Assembly (NCBI GenBank): GCA_019671135.1
Contig: JAHRHY010000007.1
Span: 1,054,001 to 1,118,000, forward strand
Length of the DNA: 64,000 nt
Source: Linnemannia hyalina
Lineage: Eukaryota > Mortierellomycota > Mortierellomycetes > Mortierellales > Mortierellaceae
Direction: 5' to 3'
The stretch's first letter is position 1. Every line of letters starts with the position of its first letter. This document shows, one piece after another, positions 21,695 to 33,368 of this stretch. The notes beneath the pieces were generated by a model. The model did no database searches, was not told where the DNA came from, and saw nothing but the letters and a program-made list of their open reading frames with translations. A program made the translations under genes and the position numbers.

Positions 21695-22532
21695 TTACAT
21701 AGATCCCTTGGTCTCCTCCAAGCGTCTGACAATGAACAAGCTGGTGTCGAGGAAACTATTGAGTTGATAATAATGAGAACAATTAGAAGTATTGGAAGGT
21801 CAATGTCAAGTGCTTGGTTGGTTAAAGTATATCATCGGCGAGCCATTGACAACCGAAAGAAGTACTCCAGATAGAGAGAAAATCCATGCTAGTCGTGCAT
21901 TCTGCTTACCGATCAACAGTGTTGGCGAGGCAGGCCTCCTCTGAGCGATCGAGCTTGTTGCCTAATAAACAGAAAAAAAGTAGGTAGATACGCCAAGAGC
22001 CATGTTAATAAACCTGATTAAAGCACTACACCGACTGCTATTGGGTTGTTCAGATAGCTTCATAGTTGCTTTCATAGCCAGATTGGTGGTTGTCGCCAAT
22101 GAGAATGGTCTCTGACTGCAAAGCGGCTTCTGGTCCGAAATACAATATTTCTTGCGCCTGATCTCTTTTTCGTTTCTCCGGCGACATTGTGGGGTTGTAG
22201 GTGGCGATGAGTTAAGCTGCTGCTCCTTTTGTGTTCCGCGGGTATTGCCCGCCTGACTTTGTTGAGGTTTCGCTTCCTGTCTGTTGTATCTCCTGAAAGT
22301 TGCCTTGAAGTACGGAGACAAGAGGGCAACAATATTATGGTGCCAAGCCGCAGACGGAGGCAGACGAGAGTCGGACGACGGAGTAGATCAACGTACCAAT
22401 CTTGGTCACACACTTGTCGAAAGCGAGATCGCAGAAGGTGTGGATGGACTGCTGGAGACGGGCCTTGGCCTGCTCGGCCTCGAGGAACTTGGCGAGCTCA
22501 CGCTGAGCAGCTTCATCAAAGTTTTGAGCCAT
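21695..22532 (-). CDS. TIM8: Mitochondrial intermembrane-space chaperone Tim8 with altered twin-cysteine motif
   Basis: Proposed complement(join(21695..21755, 21910..21961, 22397..22532)), 82 residues (yeast Tim8 is 87). All junctions are GT-AG and phases fit (1, 2). The N-terminal helix (ELAKFLEAEQAKARLQQSIH) and the C-terminal helix (VDRFLDTSLFIVRRLEETK) are clearly Tim8-like. Tim8 pairs with Tim13 in a hexamer that escorts hydrophobic inner-membrane precursors across the intermembrane space. The twin CX3C motif is unusual. The first element reads A37-FDK-C41 and the second C56-LAN-T60, so the outermost cysteines (first and fourth) are replaced and the inner two remain. An extra cysteine at 34 lies three residues before the lost one. 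Exon 1 alone reads into the intron and would mislead a gene finder; intron 1 is long (435 nt) for this window. Confidence 0.85.
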
Positions 22533-23072
22533 GGTTGTTATATGTGGTGGAGAGAGACGGAAGTAGTTGGGGTGAAGAGAACGCAGAGTAGAGCAGGAAA
22601 AGTTCCCTTTTCTGCCTCGCAAAGGAGATGCTGTTTATGAGACTGCTTTTACAAGTCACCTGCTTTTTGACCCACAATAGCACACGTGACGTCTCAGAAA
22701 ACTGAAGGAGCAAAAAAATTCACGTATAAAAGGTGGATGAATCTTTGGTTTCTACTTCAAACCACAGCATCGTTGTAGAACACGCTGGCTTTTTGCTCCA
22801 TGGCCACACGATATTGGACACGTTCGCTAAGACTGAAGGGCTATGAGCACGCCCACCGGTAGACGTTCTGTCTTTCATTGACAGTTCTGCCTCTGGTGTC
22901 AAACAGGATCACTGTATCCTAGCTCGCCCTACATTCATCCCATTATTACAATGAAACAAAAAAAAGAACGATCAATTATTGATCTCAGATCTCAGATCTG
23001 AATGCGAAAAAGATCCGAATGCAACACATGTTTTCTCCAAGAAAAAGTAAAGGAAGTGTATATCTGGGCAAC
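22533..23072. other. Intergenic region upstream of TIM8
   Basis: A TATA-like string (gtataaaagg) sits near 22724 on the + strand, but no + strand gene starts nearby. Direct repeats of the agatctc type occur at 22980-22998. No coding sequence is recognised. Confidence 0.4.
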
Positions 23073-25030
23073 TCAATTGGTCGATGAAGGTTTATTATCG
23101 GTCCGTTTAAGTCGTCGAAGTAGGGAGGGGTTGATGCGGATCCACCCATCTGGCCCTGTTGATCGAAGAAGGGCTCCTTGTTGGACAAGCTTCTCTATCC
23201 GCTGAATCACCCATTGCTTGGTCTCTACCGGCCTATCATTGGCACGTCGTGCCACAGTACCAAAGTTTAAGAACAATGCCAGCAAGGTTGGCAGCTTCCG
23301 ACTCGAGGTTGGAGTAGCGTTTGTATCGTCTTGAGCGCCGACACGCTTTTGAACCCGATCCCGAGAAACAGATGACGAAGGCTCGTCCAGCTCTGCACCT
23401 GGCAGGAACTCGAGCCACTCGTAGACACCCAAGAAACACTCCAGGTCCTGAATTTTGTCGGGTTTCCTGGTCATATCCGAATCCTGCATCAGTCTCAACT
23501 CGTCCGGACGACACCCGAATACCTCGGCGATGACCTTCCTGCTATGCTGTTGACTCAAGATCGCGTCACTAGATCGGACGCCAGGCAACACAACTTTCCG
23601 ACCGAGAATTGATGGATCCTGGAAAGAAAAGGGTGCCGGATCTGCCCTGTCCGCAACGAGTTCCCGGCTGTCAATCAGTTGCCTCATCAGCGCCAGCGCC
23701 AAGGCATCCCTCTGAACAACATTTATCTCTGGGCTCATGAATGGTCCTTTCAATAAATGATGTAGTGACCTCACAGGCAACAGCTATTGATAAGTGAGTG
23801 CGATGAAAACAATGGCTGTTAGGTAGTTGATATTTGAACGCCAGATCATTTAGTCACGAATTAAAAAAAACGCGTCCTGGTCGAGAGACATACCGTTCCT
23901 CGTGGCACGCTGGTAAGCAAAAAGTTTCTTGCCCGATCAACTGTTATCCGGGGGTCAATAAGTCCAGGTTGGTAGCCGGGCTTGAACTTTTGATTTACAA
24001 TGTTATCGTACATCTTCAGCGTCGCAAAGGCATCCTGCGCTACACACCGGACAAGCTCCCTGGAGAGCTCAAGGTTCCCGTGCGACTCCCAGTCCCATCG
24101 GCGCGGATCAATGATTGCTCCTTCCTGTGGACTCTGCTGAGGCTGTTGCTGTGATCGGCCCTGCTGTACCTGCTGCCGATCTGCTTGCCTGGAATGGTTG
24201 CCGCCAGGATGAATTCTACCGGGTATATAGACGTCGTGTACTTCTCCAAACACATCATGTAGCATCCCCACGCTGGAAGATCCAATGCCCATGACCTTGG
24301 CCATCCAGTGGATATCAAGGATGTTCTTGATCGCGATGCCGTATTGGTCCTTGATCCGCGCAGAGTCCTCGTATGCTCCAAATCCGATCTTTGTATATGC
24401 CGAGGATTCCAGGAAGGTCTTTAAGAGTGGTGGGATCAGCTCAGGCTGTCGCCCTCCATTGGTGATGTTGTAGGTCGGTAAGATCAAAGAGAGGTGTTGG
24501 TTGGCGATCTGAATGTAATGGATCAATCCGGTGGAGGAGCAGGCGAGGACATTGACAGCGAGTGGCCGCGGTTCGTTGTTGAAGTCGGACATGAACAGTA
24601 AGATGTTGAGGGAATGTTGCACTATTGATTGAGAATATGATAGTCAAGTCGTTGCTAGGTGTTAATATATAGTGCAAAAAGAGCCGATCTGCAAAGTACA
24701 CAAAATATCGCGACCAATTAATTCGGTACCTTCTTCACTCGTAGAGGGCATGAACACCGGAGGCTGTATTTGAAGCATGGGTACTTCGGCGTTGCGCAGG
24801 AGGACAACAGCAGTATGAGGTGTGTTCTTAGTACTCCGCTTGGCAAAAAACGGGTTCTTGGGGTCAGGCTTGATCTTTGCCCAGTTCCAGGCATGCCGGA
24901 GGGATGTGGTCCTTGTGTCGAGGGGAGGTGAATTCCATGCGAGTTCCTGGTATTGGTAGCAACACGGCTGAATCCGGGTAGTCCGAGCCCTTGTCAGCAG
25001 ACAAGTGTGTCGGAGGCTTCTTTTCCACAT
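23073..25030 (-). CDS. 3'-5' exonuclease-fold (WRN/DEDD-type) protein with degenerate active site
   Basis: Proposed complement(join(23073..23783, 23894..24621, 24730..25030)), 579 residues. The N terminus (MWKRSLRHTCLLTRARTTR) is basic and could be a mitochondrial presequence. The middle exon shows the DnaQ-like exonuclease layout: a first strand LLFMSDFNNEPRP, the central IGFGAYEDSARIKDQYGIAI-K-NILDIHW, and the final RCVAQDAFATLKMYDNI. Against the DEDDy pattern, the first Asp is present but the paired Glu aligns with Asn, the central Asp (in GAYED) is present, and the Tyr of the last motif aligns with Cys while its Asp remains. The C-terminal part, after a linker carrying a Gln-rich stretch, is a basic helical region ending in INPSLLRRLKRTDNKPSSTN. 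Family placement is fairly good; catalysis is doubtful. Donor of exon 1 could alternatively lie a few codons further on. Confidence 0.65.
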
Positions 25031-25276
25031 GCGATCCCTTTTTCTAAGGTGGAGTTCGTCTGTCCTTGAGGATAGCGCCGAGGTTGACTGACGAGGCAGC
25101 AATGGAGAGAAAGGTGCACTCTCCACTTTTTCGCCGAAGGAAAGTGAGCCTATGGGTGGCAAAAATGCTGAATGTGGCTTGTCACACTCAACATTTTGTT
25201 TATTCCGCCTTCTTGCTTGAACAAAAGCACAGACACGGACGCGTTCTTTACTCACTCCCTCAACGACCACAACCCC
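25031..25276. promoter_or_regulatory. Short divergent promoter shared by the exonuclease-like gene and ARP6
   Basis: The two starts face away from each other with 246 bp between them (ATG 25030 on -, ATG 25277 on +). No TATA box is obvious. Both promoters must fit here, or the transcripts overlap. Confidence 0.5.
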
Positions 25277-27130
25277 ATGGCAACCAGGACACTTGTCGTC
25301 GACAATGGCGCAGCAACTATAAAGTTCGGATTCGCAGACGAGGACACGCCCTATAGGACATTCGCCAACAACATCTCTCGGTCCAAGGCAGAGCGAAAGA
25401 CTTTTGTAGGCGATCAGCTCGAAACCTGTAAGGACTTTTCAGGACTGTACTACAGACTCCCTTTCGAGAAGGGCCTACTGACGAGTTGGGATGTCGAGAA
25501 ACAGGTCTGGGACAGACTGTTCAACGGGAAGATTGTACCCGTACGTATCACTCGTATTCACTTGCAAGCAATCAAAGGGGCGTCCTTCACAGACAGTTTC
25601 AGGAGGAGAGACCATGGATGAGAAAAAATACTCACACCATTTGGTTTGCTATCTCCACCTTGCAACTAGTGTGAGCCTTCAGCGACAACCCTGCTGATCT
25701 CAGAGCCGATTCTGAACCTCCCCAACATTGCCACCACCTACGACCAACTTGTCTTCGAGGAGTACGGCTTTCACTCGTATACCCGCATGTCCGCTCCTCA
25801 GATGGCCATGTACAACGAAATCCCACGACTCTACGGACAAAAGATGACCAGCGGGAAGAAAAGGGTCGATTGTGCTGTTGTGGTGGACTCTGGATACTCT
25901 TTCACCCATATCATCCCGTTTTGGAAGGGTAAGCCGATCTTGGTTGGAATTCGAAGGATCAACGTCGGGGGCAAGCTGCTGACGAACCATTTGAAGGAAA
26001 TCATCTCCTTTCGATACTGGAATATGATGGACGAGACGTACCTGGTGAATGAGGTCAAGGAAGCCTGTTGCTATGTCTCCAACAAGTTCTGGGATGAATT
26101 GGATATTTGCAAGTAAGTCATTGCCCTTTGGGGTCTCTTTCTCTTCCTCCCTCCTTCTCTCCTCTGTCTTCCTTGAACGGTTGGCATCTAAACAAAGTCA
26201 TGACTGACGAGTCTTTTTATTTGCTAATGTTAGGAAATCTCCACGAGCAAACAAGATTCTCCAACATTATGTCCTGCCCGATTACTCCTCTCAACAAAGG
26301 GGCTACGTCAAGGGTGGATCGAAATCGAAACAAAGAGAGAAAAAAAGAAAAGGGCCAGGCAAGATGGATTTGGATCATGCTGAGGATGAGACCAACGAGG
26401 CTGACAGCGAAAAAGAAGATTCAGATCAGGGTGACAGCGACAGTGACGAGGATATGTCCGAGCCAAACGAGGATGAGCAGGTGTTGACGATGAACAACGA
26501 ACGGTTCACTGTACCAGAGATTCTTTTTAACCCCTCAGATATCGGCATGGATCAGGCAGGCATCCCGGAGGCTATCGTCGACGCCATCTCTTCATGCGAC
26601 GAAGGTACAAACTCTATGTTCGACTGCCTCAGAGCGACTGAACAGGTGAATGTATCGATCATGGCCAAACCGATTCTGTCTATGACTTCCTGACGTTGCG
26701 CTATACTTGCTTGTTCTTCAAATAGAAATCCAAGGGATGCTCTATGCCAACATCGTGCTCATCGGCGGCAATGCTAGACTTCCAGGATTCAGGAAGAGAG
26801 TGGCTAACGACCTGCGGGAAATTGCGCCGTCAGAGTACGACGTTCGGGTCGGCATCGACAAAGAGTAAGTCTTGTTTCGATGTAATATATAGTTACCTTG
26901 TATGCGGCAAAAAAAATTGAGGCGAAACCACTACAGGAAACGACTAACTCTAGCGATGCATGTTCAATTTATTTGACACTAGCCCCTTCGGCTATGCATG
27001 GAAGGGGGGGAAACGCTTGGCCACGATGGACGAGTTTGCAAGCGAGTTTAAGAACAGGTTGGTGACGAGAGCCGAGTACTTGGAAACCGGTAGTGCCCTA
27101 TGCGAGTCAAGGTTCCGCTCCGCTGTTTAG
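25277..27130 (+). CDS. ARP6: Actin-related protein 6 (SWR1/SRCAP chromatin-remodelling subunit)
   Basis: Proposed join(25277..25540, 25670..26112, 26234..26604, 26726..26864, 26983..27130), 454 residues (human ACTR6 is 396, yeast 438). The actin fold is evident: the N-terminal nucleotide-binding loop (LVVDNGAATIKFGFADED), EPILNLPNI, VDSGYSFTHIIPFW, the highly Arp6-like INVGGKLLTNHLKEIISFRY, FTVPEILFNPSDIGMDQAGI, ANIVLIGGNARLPGFRKRV and the terminal FGYAWKGGKRLA with VTRAEYLETGS. Arp6 with Swc6 anchors the SWR1 complex that deposits histone H2A.Z; it is nuclear. Exon 3 carries a Lys-rich then Asp/Glu-rich insert of about 50 residues (about 26320-26480) that is absent from the human protein and explains the extra length. 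The end of exon 3 at 26604 was fixed by exact-length alignment with ACTR6 and by phase. Confidence 0.9.
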
Positions 27131-27901
27131 CGCCCTTTGCTTGACTGAACCCTTCGAAAATGTCCACATCCCACATGAGATGTTACATCATCCCTACAAT
27201 GACTCTCACCTCCCCTACGCCCCTACTCTATGGCTTACTAGTGTATTTTTATTACAAAACATGTGTACAATAACAAAACGAAGACGTTTCAACTTGAAAC
27301 AAAAAGATGATGTGAAAGAAAAGACAAACATTTTTTCTGCGGTTTCTGCGGATGTAGCATTCCAAAACGCGCCGAGACGCGTTTGTGTCTCTCAGGGCGG
27401 TCTGCACAGCGAGTGCAAAATGTTGTAATTGTATCCCCATATAGGATATTTTTAAAGCAAGCGATTGTCTTGCTATGGTTGTGTTCGGAAGCGCGTCCTC
27501 CGGGTACCGTTCGTTCATTATTCCGTTCAGATGTCTATTTCACCTTTGTCATTTTTCTTTATCTCCATTTTCCTTTTTCTCACTCCACTTTATCTAGGAC
27601 CCCTTCACTCTCTATCCCACTTCAAACCGCTCCTTCCTGGCTCTCATCCGTTTCTTCTCTCCTTTTGCTTTGTGTTTTACACTCTTGACCTTCTGTGTCC
27701 TCACTTTAGCTACATATACAGCATTCTTGCTCACTTTTGCCTCAGCAGCAACTCACTCCTCTTCCTCCTCCTTCCCTCATACGCTCATTATCTTTATCAA
27801 CATACCCCCTTTCCACCACCCCTCTTTCCCACTCTGCATTCACCTTGAACAACTATCTTCACTACCAGTAACGCCCCTCTCAATCACCTCCACCATTCAC
27901 A
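27131..27901. other. Intergenic region and pyrimidine-rich leader
   Basis: The right half (about 27545-27890) is rich in ctt/tcc runs on the + strand, as is common before start codons in this window. No gene is seen. Confidence 0.5.
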
Positions 27902-30900
27902 ATGGCCATGGCCAAGAAAACCGCTATGCCCACGGCATCGTCCGCCTCTTCCCCTGTCTTGGGCACCGCTGCCAAGGACAGTTCCACCCCCGCGTCCTTT
28001 TTGAAACGCAAACCCGTCAAATCAGTAAAACCCTCTGGTTCACCCACTTCTCTCAACTCAGTAGCACAGAATGCCATCAAAGCATCGGCAACCCTCACCC
28101 CTCCTCCAAAGGACGCAACCATGTCCAACATGGTCGGACCCCCTCATTCTCAACACCAGCAGCAACAGCAGCAACAACAGCAATACCCACAAAACCGCCC
28201 AAGTCGATATCCGATCGCCGGTTCCAAAGGCAGGGGAATGATGGCCATCAGTGCGGACGAACAATCGGGGAGGGCATCCCCTGTATCTTTTCAGCAATCA
28301 CAAGACGAGCTATTCTCGAAGCTGGAGCTATTGGCTGCTGCAAAGGGCAGGACCAAACCTGGAGAGACCCAGAGGCCAATAACAAATGGATCATTGACGA
28401 CAGGAACGAGAGGCGGTAACAGCAATGGTGGTCAGACGATATCTTCAGGTGGGAAGGCGCATGGATTGGTTGGCAACAAGAGTATTACTTTTAACCAAGG
28501 CCTGAGTCATAACCAGAGTGGGTCGCTTATGAAGCAAGGGAGTACATCGACTGCCACTTTGAAACTCCTGCCTCGCAAGACCCCAGGAGGAGTAGGAGGA
28601 GCGCAGACCGTCAACAAGTAAGGCGAATGATGTCAACAATCAGGATTGGTCTATGAATTTGTGTGTTTACCATCTGGGGGTGGAAAAGAAAATTAATAAT
28701 CGCCCTCCCCTATCGCCGTTTCGCGTTGTGCTAATTCCTTTTCAATTTCGGTTTCGTCCTCTTCGCTTCTGTTCAGTTCCTCATCGTTGTCGGTCAACCA
28801 GAAGCCCCGCGAGTAAGTGCCACGATGGACCATTGGAACTATTAACATGATCGTCGCTATTCAAATACAGATCAGTTGCCCTTCTTCACTTCGGCAACCA
28901 ACACAAAAATTAACCTCTCTTTGGCCCTCTGCTCTCCCGTTCTCCCTCTTCTGCAGGCCACGACGGAGGATCAACAGTGCTCAGTTCAGGACCCCTAGTG
29001 CAGTCGAGACGGCCGAACTTGCTCGGGTGGTCATGGCCAATGCCTCGCCCCCAAAGGTCCAGAACAAGCTCCGCAAGAGGTACTTAATACACTCTTTCAC
29101 ATTCCCATCTGACCAAATGCACAAACATATGAACTCTTGTTCCATCCCATTCCATACTGACAACTTGATTTCACTTATTTATGCAAAAATAATACTTCCA
29201 CTGATGCTAGGGCAAGCACATTGAGCCTGACTGCCACTACATTCATGCCCTCTGGTAGCCATAACTCTAGCGTGGCAGGAATGGGCTCTCACGGAGGAGC
29301 AGCACCAGACCACCATGCTGACCAGGATTACCGTCAGTTGTACGAGGCAGTCCTGAAGGAGGCCAAGGTCTGGGAAAAGAAGTGTTCTTCTGCCCAGAAC
29401 CAGATCCACTATGAACGTGAACGTTGGGAGGGTAAGGGAAAAGCGCCAAGCAGCATCGAAATATGACATGAGTTTCTTCATCCCATGGTTGAATGTTACT
29501 AAAGGTCAGAGACTCGCGCTAACCCATTTGCCCTCTTACCTCCTTTATTTATTTTCGTCGTTTTGTGTCCATGACACAACATGCAAAAAAATCTATAGAA
29601 AAGTATGGTGAACTGGAGAGGATGTACAGGGACTTGGAGAGCAGCAAAACAGAGGCCAATGTGGACAAAATGAACTCACTCCTGGATACGGTCCAGCAAC
29701 TTCAACTGGCGAACGAGGTTTTCAGGAAGCAGCTCCAGGATGCAGGTATCGAACCCGATCCTATGCCCGCGGCTGAGTTCCATTCTCAACACCTACTTGT
29801 GGGCGAGAACTTGGACCGGACGTTCTTGGAGGAGAATGAGGTGATGAAGGAAAAGTCATTGGTTACCAACCAAAAGATCTCTCATCTCTCAACCGAGATT
29901 AACGTAAGTGTTCTTGCCTTGGGCTTTTTTGAGCATGTGCAAGCCCTTGTTTTCAGTTGGGTGAAATGGGGTCTGTAACTCCTGTTCTTTTTTTTTGTTG
30001 TTGTTGCTGGCACTTTACTACCTTATAGAATGTGGCGATTGCGATCTCTCAGACGGTCAACTATGTACAGCTCCGCTACTTGACCCAGATGCTCGACGCC
30101 GCTGAACATGTCTCCTCTCAGAGTCGCACCCGCGCCATGTCCAACAGCTTCCTCTCCGACATGCTGAGCCGCGGCGTCAAGAAGACCGGTCCTGCAGCCA
30201 AGAACACTAATTCGATCTCGACGCAGACCCCGGCCATGCTCATGTCCAGCCTGCAGCAACAAGGGAACAACAACGGAAGCGCCACCTTCCGTTCCCTCGA
30301 GACAACCCTTAGCAAAAGTTTCAGCTTCACTAACAGTATCTTGAACCTTGCCGGCCTCAACAACAACGGTCAGGGTCACACTGAGATTATATACAAACTC
30401 AAGGGCGGTGTCACCGACGATCGTTCGCAGCTCACTCGCCAGGGTATCCCTCCTTTGGTTATCCAAGACCTCAAGGGCAACCCTGCCTCTCCAGACTCTG
30501 AAGATGTCATGGCCGCCAACCGAGCCAACCCTCCCATCCCCAGATTCCAGTACGCCTCCCCCACAACCTCCCAGCTCCGGATCTTTGTCCCTGACTCTAA
30601 CAATCCCGGAGCCTTTGGGCACAGTAGCGGTGCGAGCGTGTGCAACATGAGCATCGCCAGCGGATCCCGCTCCGGCAGTGTCCTCAACGGACTCGAGGAC
30701 CACGGCGGAGACGGTGGTGGTGTCGGTATAGGAGGAGGCATCGGAGGAGGTCTTGGACAGTTCCGTCGGTCATCGTCGGATGTAAGCCTCCAGATGGCAG
30801 GTTTGCATAACTACCAACAAGGACTGCACTCATTGCAACAAGCAAACTTCCAAGGACCTGTCAGGACTGGAGGCAAATACCCCTATCCGTACCACCATCC

Positions 30901-31207
30901 TTCGTCCTCCTCCTCGTCGTCGAATTTATCGTCGCGCACTCCTAGCCAGCAAGACTTATCCTTCAGCGCGCCTACCAATCTGCCTCAGGCGGCGCCGAGC
31001 CAACAGTTCCTGTCACCCGAAATGGCGGTCCTCCATAGTCACCATAACAAATCTCCCCATAGCATCAGCAGCAGCAGCACGCATAGTTCTTCCAGCTCCT
31101 CCGGCAGTACCGGTGCCAATAACGGCAACGACACCACCGGCATCGACGTCTCCTCTACCACCACAACTACATCCAGTAATAGCGCAAGCGACCCGAGCGG
31201 GGAGTAA
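27902..31207 (+). CDS. Coiled-coil, Ser/Gln-rich protein of unknown function
   Basis: Proposed join(27902..28617, 28777..28812, 28957..29079, 29211..29431, 29599..29903, 30029..31207), 859 residues; all six phases fit and every junction is GT-AG. I do not recognise the family. The first 240 residues are disordered, basic and Ser/Thr/Pro-rich with a short poly-Gln run near residue 88. A 36-nt second exon follows. Exons 4-5 (about residues 292-466) form the only structured-looking part: a long charged coiled coil (QLYEAVLKEAKVWEKKC, then EKYGELERMYRDLESSK and LLDTVQQLQLANEVFRKQLQ). The last 390 residues begin with a conserved-looking helix (VAIAISQTVNYVQLRYLTQM) and become Ser/Asn/Gly-rich to the stop. 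A cytoskeletal, septal or trafficking scaffold would fit, but that is a guess. The large last exon alone could be mistaken for a separate gene. Confidence 0.7.
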
Positions 31208-32563
31208 AGCCATTCTATACCCCCGCTTGACCGCTTTCTGCTCTAGTTATTATTGCAATTGTCAACAATGTATTCTATCTTTTTTTCCTATTGTCTTACA
31301 GTCTCATCGGGAAAACGATTGTTCACGCCTGATTTGTCAATGCTTTTGCTTGTTTGTTTGTCCATTTGCTCGAGGGGGACACAGCAGTGCTCCATCTACC
31401 CCACACATGAGAGTACTTTTTCATTGAACGTCTTTGAGCAGGAAAGAGTGAGACTTATGAACAGCATTAACTCGCCGAGCTTAACGGTCAAGGGTTGAAA
31501 GAATTAAACGGTTGGAAAATCAGGCAGGGTTGAAAAAAAGGGCAGGCAGTACCCACCGACTTGTGGGTTCATCATTCATCTTCTCGTCGTAGCACGATTC
31601 CACTTGGTCGTTTGAAGATGTTATTGTGGTTGCTGATTCTTTTTTTTCTTCACCAACTCACCCAAACAGCGGACCATACTCGGCAGTGAATGGCGTTGTC
31701 TTGAACTCAATCTCAAATACAAAAGGAGAAATGTGGAGGAAGTACAATTCTTCGGCCCCCATCGTACTTTCTTGACTCTTACTTCAGTATCATGTCACAA
31801 TAAGGGCAAGTTGTACCAGTTGTGCATTTTTGTTGTTGTTGTTTTTTTGAGGGAGAACTACTCTCTGCCAATTGATCATTCTTTGCCTTTGTTTTATTTT
31901 TGTTTTTTTGTGTGCCTGGTAGTTGTAGTTGTTGGTGCACTTTGTCCGTTGGAAATTGCGTCAATTCAAAAAGGGCTGCTTAATTCGCGGTTGGATATCA
32001 CTCGCTCAACAAAACACCTGCGTAAGGGCTGATAAGGAAAGTCGACATCGCTTCGAAGGAGTACCTTCATACCTCCTTCTATTTACAACTTTTTTGTCGT
32101 TCGTCCCGAAGATTGGAACCACTACATGTAGTCTACACGTGCCTAGGAGTAGGAAGTATGTACACGAGATATAATGGCGCCGTTTTGTTTGTTCCATGAA
32201 GAAGGGAGCAGTCTTTCATTATCCGACGCCAGGTTAGCCATGCTTTCCCCATGGCGTTAAGCTGTACGGCGCTTTCATAGTTCAGACAAGAGAAGTCAAA
32301 CCGCAACACCCATCTTTCACTGGACAAGAGAAAACGTAAAAAAGCAATTCACATTTCTTATCCAGGTTTGCCTTGCTTCCATTTATTATTTTTACTTGGG
32401 TCTGGATGCAAAGGTCGAAAAACTACTTACAATTACATGAGCACATACCCATAAGAATTTTAGCCGGCTGGAGGGTTTATGATTAATGTGCATGTTTGTT
32501 TGTTCACTCTCAACAAGAAAAACAAAAAAACATAGGGTACGACTGTGATCTGACGAACGCGTC

Positions 32564-32564
32564 T

Positions 32565-32595
<31 letters not shown>
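32564..32595. repeat. (TTG)n trinucleotide microsatellite
   Basis: Roughly ten perfect TTG units in an intergenic region. Same motif as the array at 15038-15082. Confidence 0.9.
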
Positions 32596-33200
32596 CGTTG
32601 CACCATCCTGGACCATTATTACCCTAGGCCCCAGGACAACAAATCTTGGGTTCACAGAAACAATGACGAAGGGAAGGGGAAGCAGGGGGTTGCAGGGGGC
32701 AGGCAAGGGATGGGCTCACCTTTCTAACTTCTGCAACTCAATCCAACACCACGCCCTTTACAGAAACCTTAACGACATGGGCTCATCAGGGGCCACCCTT
32801 CAAGACCGAATCATGGGCTATGAGTAGCTCACCCTTTTGTTCCCATTAAACAATTGGCGAGGCTGCAATTCATAACGGTCGAAATGAAAACGGACATAGG
32901 AAGACCCTCTCTGAGTGGTTTAGTAAGAATAAGGCCTGGAGAAGAACGAGGGATGCGAAAGGACGTATTATCAAGCGCTGTTTATTCCTTCAAATGATCA
33001 GTTCACAAGGCACGATGCGAGCTGTCCATTGGTAACACAACAACAACAATAACAACAACCATAGCAACAATAGAGGACGATTGTTATCGGACCCAGTCGG
33101 AGAAAAAGGGGGAAGGATGGTAAACAGCACTACCATCATCATCAACAATACTAGCCTTGTTTACAATTCCAAAGTTTCTCCCTGCAGGCGCTACGGACTC

Positions 33201-33210
33201 TATATAAATA
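33201..33210 (+). promoter_or_regulatory. TATA box of the sphingomyelinase pseudogene
   Basis: The string tatataaata lies about 160 nt before the ATG at 33369, followed by a pyrimidine-rich leader. The intact paralog has a matching element at a similar distance, so the promoter layout was duplicated with the gene. Confidence 0.55.
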
Positions 33211-33368
33211 CGATTCGCTACCTTTTTTTTCTGGCTCCTCATCGTCGCCGACGCTTTTCCCCCTCACTTCACAACGCCCCTGACGATCCCCTCATCCCTC
33301 TCACTCCCTATCGTCTCACCTTCCATCCTCCCCTTCCCTTCCTTGACCATTTGAAACTAACATTCGCC

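Larger units (their letters stand above)
31208..33368. other. Long intergenic region, no gene recognised
   Basis: About 2.2 kb with only short frames, AT-rich with poly-T runs (31640-31920). It contains a TTG microsatellite at 32564-32595 and the TATA box of the following sphingomyelinase pseudogene near its right end. Confidence 0.5.

Noticed and set aside
22720..22735. TATA-like gtataaaagg on the + strand
   Set aside because: No + strand gene starts within range; the next one (ARP6) is 2.5 kb away.
26605..26645. Ending ARP6 exon 3 at the consensus-looking caggtgaat donor (26645)
   Set aside because: Wrong phase for the next exon and it inserts residues absent from Arp6; the gaag/gtaca donor at 26604 fits both.
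30023..30703. Minus-strand frame of 226 codons in the last exon of the coiled-coil gene
   Set aside because: Antisense shadow in GC-rich coding sequence; the + strand exon fits splice phase and continues the protein.
31208..33368. Possible transposon remnants in the AT-rich intergenic region
   Set aside because: No terminal repeats, target duplications or transposase-like frames could be seen.
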